A model generated the notes under the pieces. It made no database searches. It saw only the letters and a program-made list of their open reading frames with translations, and was not told the origin of the DNA. A stretch of DNA of 64,000 nt, taken from contig NZ_ACVO01000025.1 in the NCBI RefSeq assembly GCF_000175615.1, positions 62,010-126,009 on the forward strand, given 5' to 3'. How positions within the stretch are numbered: position 1 is the stretch's first letter; every line of letters begins with the position of its first letter. Made by a program: the position numbers and the translations under genes. The DNA comes from Rothia mucilaginosa ATCC 25296 (GTDB lineage: Bacteria; Actinomycetota; Actinomycetes; Actinomycetales; Micrococcaceae). Of the stretch, positions 60,885 through 64,000 are shown piece after piece.

Positions 60885-61129
60885 TATGCCCGAAAACAAG
60901 CCTTTCTCCTGAGAACGCGCACCCGTCATGTCCGTCTCACTGCCGTTCGACGGCTTCAACCCAGGATTCCGCCTCGTTAGGGCTCGGCGGCTTCGACGCA
61001 GGATTTATTACCTCGCGCGCTCGGAATCCTGCGCCTCAGTTCGCTCGCTCGGAATCCTGAGTTTCAGCGGTTGCGTAGGAGGTCTTTTTTACCCAAAAAC
61101 GGGTACCTGGGTAGCTCGCACCCGTCATA
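60859..61129 (+). repeat. Repeated SRP-RNA 3' end and complementary arms
   Basis: TGCGTAGGAGGT plus a T-run and CCC(G/A)AAAAC occurs at 60869-60898 (end of the SRP RNA) and again at 61072-61100. Each is followed about 46-49 bp later by CGCACCCGTCAT (60918-60929 and 61118-61129), the exact complement of ATGACGGGTGCG at 60859-60870 inside the SRP RNA. Confidence 0.75.
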
Positions 61130-61282
61130 TGCACTACGTGCCCGCTCCGCCTCGTCCAAAAGCGAGGACACAAGCAACCACAAATGTGCTTTCTGTTACT
61201 TTTACTGCTCAGGGCTTGCGCGCCCGGCAAAAGCGTAGTAAAGTTTTATTCGTTGCCTGCGCAATGCGTAGAAAACATAGCT
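60884..61282 (+). other. Repeat-rich spacer between SRP RNA and tRNA-Ser
   Basis: About 400 bp without a credible gene. Besides the SRP-tail repeat, CGCTCGGAATCCTG occurs twice (61018-61031, 61046-61059) and an inverted CAGGATTCCG at 60962-60971 could pair with either. A promoter for tRNA-Ser is expected near 61240 (TAAAGTTTTATT). Confidence 0.6.
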
Positions 61283-61371
61283 GGAGGATTCGCCTAGCGG
61301 CCTATGGCGCACGCCTGGAACGCGTGTTGGGTTAACAGCCCTCGGGGGTTCAAATCCCCCATCCTCCGCCA
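61283..61371 (+). tRNA. tRNA-Ser (anticodon GGA)
   Basis: Acceptor GGAGGAT pairs with ATCCTCC. The anticodon stem CACGC/GCGTG encloses CTGGAAC, giving GGA. A long variable arm (TTGGGTTAACAGCCCTC) and the T arm GGGGG-TTCAAAT-CCCCC confirm a class II tRNA. Discriminator G and an encoded CCA end it, unlike the three tRNAs at 1.4-1.8 kb. Confidence 0.95.
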
Positions 61372-61374
61372 CCG

Positions 61375-61410
61375 ATCCCCGGTCTTAAATTCTAAGACCG
61401 GGGATTTTTT
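61375..61410 (+). terminator. Terminator after tRNA-Ser
   Basis: ATCCCCGGTCTTA (61375-61387) and its perfect complement (61393-61405) with a 5-nt loop, followed by TTTTTT. Confidence 0.92.
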
Positions 61411-61491
61411 ATACCCCTTGGTACTATTTCTTCAGAACCCCCACGGGTCCACGCGCCGCCGAGGCGCCCCACACCTGCAGAAAGCACCACC

Positions 61492-61815
61492 ATGATCTTC
61501 AAAAAAGTAGGCGACAGCCGCCCCTACCCCCAACACGGCATGACCCACGCCGACTGGGGAGGAATCCCGCCGCAGCAGGTACGTCTCGACACCCTCATCA
61601 CCACCCAAAAAACCCTCAACCTCGAGACCCTGCTCGCCGAAGACTCCACCTTCTACGGTGACCTCTTCCCGCACGTGGTCAAATGGGGCGGCGAACTCTA
61701 CCTCGAAGACGGCGTGCACCGCGCGCTACGTAACGCCCTGCACCGCCGCGCCGTCATGTACGCGCGTGTACTGGACCTGGACTCCATCTCACCGGCGCTA
61801 CTGCCCGGCGTGTAA
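61492..61815 (+). CDS. Small conserved actinobacterial protein, possibly ParB/sulfiredoxin-like
   Basis: 107 aa, soluble. PQQVRLDTLITTQKTLNLETLLAEDSTFYGDLFPHVVKWGGELYLEDGVHRALRNALHRRAVMYARVLDLD is compact, with the look of a conserved orphan. The xxLxxLIT start and DGVHRALRNA helix recall the DGxHR nucleotide-binding segment of ParB-like nuclease/sulfiredoxin folds, but the match is short and I do not claim the activity. AGAAAG precedes the ATG. It is alone between two terminators, behind tRNA-Ser. Confidence 0.75.
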   Translation: MIFKKVGDSRPYPQHGMTHADWGGIPPQQVRLDTLITTQKTLNLETLLAEDSTFYGDLFPHVVKWGGELYLEDGVHRALRNALHRRAVMYARVLDLDSISPALLPGV

Positions 61816-61838
61816 AAACCCACCCGAATACAGAAAAA

Positions 61839-61881
61839 GCCGCGGACCGATGCAAAGAAGCATCAGGTCCGCGGCATTTTT
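61839..61881 (+). terminator. Terminator after the 107-aa gene
   Basis: GCCGCGGACCGATGC (61839-61853) pairs with GCATC-A-GGTCCGCGGC (61860-61875), 15 bp with one bulged A, followed by ATTTTT. It may also serve the converging TetR gene. Confidence 0.88.
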
Positions 61882-61940
61882 GTGACGTATAACTGAGCTA
61901 CGTTCCGCGGTTCAGGTTCCACGGTTCAGAGGTGCCACGC

Positions 61941-62636
61941 TTAGGATGCGACCTTCAGGCCCGCCTCCTGCACCGGAGACTGCTCCGGCAGGGACTCCTC
62001 GGAGTCCAGACGAACAGGGTTACCTTCGGCATCGAAACGCGCGCCCAGGCCCATCTGAATAAAACGGATAGTATTCAGAATCTGGCGTTCGCGAGTCTCC
62101 TCATCCGGTGCATCCTCGGCGCGACCGGCGCTTGAGGAGAGGGAACCGTGCACAAGCATCGCCAGTTCGCGAATGTCGTTCTTCGGAATGTAGTTCTCGG
62201 CAATGGCGGCAGAAAGAATATGTGCGAGCACCATCTGTAGCTCGTGAACGTGCTTGCCGAGCTTCGCGTAGGACTCGGGGGAGAGCATGGAGCGCATCGC
62301 AGGGCCCGGAGGCAGGTGGCGGCGCGCCAGGTCGTTGATCTGCAAGCGAATGTAGACCGCGAGCTGGTCGATCGGGTTTTCGATGCCCTCCAGGCCGACG
62401 CGCAGCTCGTTGAGGAAGCGTTCGGTCTCGTCCAGGGCATAGGCGACCAACAGTTCGCCCATGTCGGCGAAGTAGTTGTAGACCGCGGTGCGGCCGATAC
62501 CGGCGTTCTTGGCGACGTCGGTCATGGTCAGGCCGGAGAGGCCGCGGTTGTAGAGGATCTCGCCGAAGGAGTTGAGGATGGCGCGCTTGGTGTTTTCGCG
62601 CTGGGCGGCGTTGGTTGCTGCAGAAATACGAGGCAT
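61941..62636 (-). CDS. TetR/AcrR-family transcriptional regulator
   Basis: 231 aa. The N-terminal HTH is clear: AILNSFGEILYNRGLSGLTMTDVAKNAGIGRTAVYNYFADMGELLVAY (about residues 19-66). The rest is a helical ligand domain with LPPGPAMRSMLSPESYAKLGKHVHELQ, followed by a polar 45-residue tail. A 15-bp palindrome lies 21 bp upstream, so autoregulation is likely. The next upstream gene, the serine hydrolase, is on the same strand 110 bp away; the pair might be co-regulated. No effector can be predicted. Confidence 0.9.
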   Translation of the reverse strand: MPRISAATNAAQRENTKRAILNSFGEILYNRGLSGLTMTDVAKNAGIGRTAVYNYFADMGELLVAYALDETERFLNELRVGLEGIENPIDQLAVYIRLQINDLARRHLPPGPAMRSMLSPESYAKLGKHVHELQMVLAHILSAAIAENYIPKNDIRELAMLVHGSLSSSAGRAEDAPDEETRERQILNTIRFIQMGLGARFDAEGNPVRLDSEESLPEQSPVQEAGLKVAS

Positions 62637-62656
62637 AGTGACACTCTACCCTAATA

Positions 62657-62671
62657 CGTCATCAAATGACG
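62657..62671 (-). promoter_or_regulatory. Palindrome upstream of the TetR gene
   Basis: CGTCATCAAATGACG has 6-bp perfect arms around CAA. GTGACAC (62638-62644) and GTGTCAC (62684-62690) form a second, wider inverted pair around it. On the minus strand a TATTAG -10 candidate abuts the palindrome. Confidence 0.5.
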
Positions 62672-62745
62672 AATTTATTGAATGTGTCACCAAGAAATTT
62701 GCCCAATCCATGCGAATTTTCACAAATATGACAGAACGACCGGCA

Positions 62746-63798
62746 CTACAAGAAGCCCAAACGCGTAGCAGCCGCCAAATCAGCACCCACCAACGACGCA
62801 ATCGGATACCCCGTATGGCCACGCCCCGGAGTCACCTGCAACAAAGTCCGCGCCCCCAAACCCTCGTAGAACGCACTACCCTCCTGCACCGCAATCCGCG
62901 CCGACCAACTCCCCTCAGAACTCGTCGCCATACGCCGACGAGCCGACGGCGAACGACCATCCAGCACACCCACATGCCAGCTCATCAACAGATGCTCATG
63001 CGAGGAAGGATTCAGCGCAGCCTGTTCACGCACCCGCACGGGCACGCCGTCAGCGCCGCCGCCACCGATAAAGGTGGCGCCACCTCCACGAATCCACTCA
63101 ATATCGTGTGACAGCAGCTCGTAGCTGAGGAACTCGGCGCCACCCGAATAGCCCGCAAGCCAGATACGGCTCGTATCCACCCCGTACGCCAGGGCAATCT
63201 CCTCAATGAGGGCGCGAACCATCCTGCCGTTCGAGCGGGCCCGAACCCACCAGTTATAGGTCAGCGGAGGCGCATAAGAATCACCATCGGCCAGGCGCGG
63301 CTCCCGCAAACTACCCGGCGACAGCACCGGCACCGACAGCATGTTGAACTCAGCCGCCACCTGCGCCAACTCGGCACGCAACGGGGAGTCGCGGCGCAAC
63401 AGGCGGCTACCCACACGGGAGAGGTGGTCGCCATCAAAATAGAACAGCACACCGGGCGCAGACTCAGAATCGGTCAGAAGATACAGGTTATCGACCCGAT
63501 AGTAGATATTGCGCCCGCGATGCGTAAACGATCGGTAACCGAGCAGCTCAGACGAAGCCAGAAGCACTGGCTCTAGCAGGGAAGCTCCGGTGCGCACAGC
63601 CTGCGCCGCATAGGTGAACAGCGGATGCAGACGCGGAATATGCGCGCTCAGCCGCCGCTGGTTACGGTGCCGCCGCCTCCGCACCTGCTGTGAAGAACCC
63701 CGTACCGACCGCCGAAGCGAGGCGCGTAGCGCACGCCCCGCCCCCAGCAGGGATACCACCTGCTCAGTGCGGTGAATTCCGTGGCCCAGATTCTTCAT
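62746..63798 (-). CDS. Alpha/beta-hydrolase-like serine hydrolase
   Basis: 350 aa. The nucleophile elbow is GYSGGAEF (around residue 220), preceded by ALIEEIALAYGVDTSRIWLA. The oxyanion region is likely GVLFYFDGDHL (about residue 117), and the catalytic His candidate is in VTPGRGHTGYP near the end. The fold therefore resembles esterase/PHB-depolymerase-like hydrolases. The first 60 residues are strongly basic (RALRASLRRSVRGSSQQVRRRRHRNQRR) with no hydrophobic signal, so it is probably cytoplasmic or a membrane-surface protein. It is monocistronic by spacing, ahead of TetR on the same strand. Substrate unknown. Confidence 0.8.
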   Translation of the reverse strand: MKNLGHGIHRTEQVVSLLGAGRALRASLRRSVRGSSQQVRRRRHRNQRRLSAHIPRLHPLFTYAAQAVRTGASLLEPVLLASSELLGYRSFTHRGRNIYYRVDNLYLLTDSESAPGVLFYFDGDHLSRVGSRLLRRDSPLRAELAQVAAEFNMLSVPVLSPGSLREPRLADGDSYAPPLTYNWWVRARSNGRMVRALIEEIALAYGVDTSRIWLAGYSGGAEFLSYELLSHDIEWIRGGGATFIGGGGADGVPVRVREQAALNPSSHEHLLMSWHVGVLDGRSPSARRRMATSSEGSWSARIAVQEGSAFYEGLGARTLLQVTPGRGHTGYPIASLVGADLAAATRLGFL

Positions 63799-63912
63799 AC
63801 ATTTATTGTAAATGTGCGGTCAGGAAGGCTGGCGGGGTGGTCATGAGCGTCCACACTCTTGAACGAAGCCCGTAAACCTGCCGCCGCCACGGCATATAGG
63901 TACTATTAGATA

Positions 63913-64000
63913 GGCTCGGGTGGCAGACGAGCCGGTGAGTAGCGCCCTGCATAGCGCACTCACCCACCACACGTGAGGGCTCGTACCCTACGTGAAGAAA
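63913..64000 (+). ncRNA. Candidate structured mRNA leader (three hairpins, at window edge)
   Basis: Three stems follow each other: GGCTCG/CGAGCC (63913-63933), GGTGAGTAGCGC/GCGCACTCACC (63934-63964, one bulged A) and CACGTGAGGG/CCCTACGTG (about 63970-63995). A -10-like TATTAGAT lies at about 63904. The layout suggests a structured 5' leader for a gene outside the window; a cis-regulatory RNA of the actinobacterial pnp or ribosomal-protein kind is possible but not shown. Confidence 0.45.

Noticed and set aside
1..64000. Insertion sequences, prophage or integrase genes
   Set aside because: No transposase, integrase, terminase or terminal inverted repeats with target duplications were seen.

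Overview
The window reads as chromosomal DNA of a G+C-rich actinobacterium. The family content (Tat-type lipoproteins, an HtaA/HmuTUV/HmuO haem system, PurSQL, a CtpE-like ATPase and a dnaX-recR-lysC block) and codon use fit Micrococcaceae. Rothia, probably near R. mucilaginosa, is my best guess, inferred from protein character only. I saw no phage, transposon, CRISPR array or rRNA operon.

Layout. 1-472: partial secreted protein, then about 0.9 kb without genes. 1.4-1.8 kb: tRNA-Glu, -Asp and -Phe. 2.0-5.4 kb: complete osmoprotectant ABC transporter. 5.5-18.4 kb: trehalose-6-phosphate hydrolase (-), ilvD, a lipoprotein, an ABM monooxygenase (-), an RNase H-domain protein, a YdcF-like membrane protein, cardiolipin synthase (-), and a TetR/MFS efflux pair. 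18.9-35.5 kb: a peptide/nickel-type ABC importer (two permeases plus one fused double ATPase) followed by SIX tandem paralogous family-5 substrate-binding lipoproteins, each with its own terminator and most with a recognisable -10 box. This is the most striking locus. 35.7-42.1 kb (-): membrane protein, a beta-glucoside-type PTS permease behind a RAT/terminator antitermination switch, and a CtpE-like P-type ATPase.

42.3-48.8 kb is a haem-iron locus: htaA-hmuT-hmuU-hmuV on the minus strand, diverging from haem oxygenase hmuO. The shared intergenic region has a DtxR/IdeR-like palindrome and two phased palindromes next to hmuO. The surface HtaA protein has three haem-binding-type domains and a sortase-like LASTG signal. 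HmuTUV would import haem and HmuO would open it to release iron.

48.9-60.6 kb (-): purS-purQ-purL, a conserved unknown protein, a PIN-toxin/HTH-antitoxin pair with an operator palindrome, lysC, recR with a long acidic tail, and dnaX. 60.8-61.4 kb: the SRP RNA, a repeat-rich spacer that re-uses its 3' end, and tRNA-Ser(GGA). 61.5-63.8 kb: a small conserved protein, a TetR regulator (-) and a serine hydrolase (-). The right edge holds three successive hairpins that look like a structured mRNA leader for a gene beyond the window.

Many start codons were moved inward from the longest open frame on the basis of Shine-Dalgarno spacing, signal peptides or family N-termini; each entry says so.
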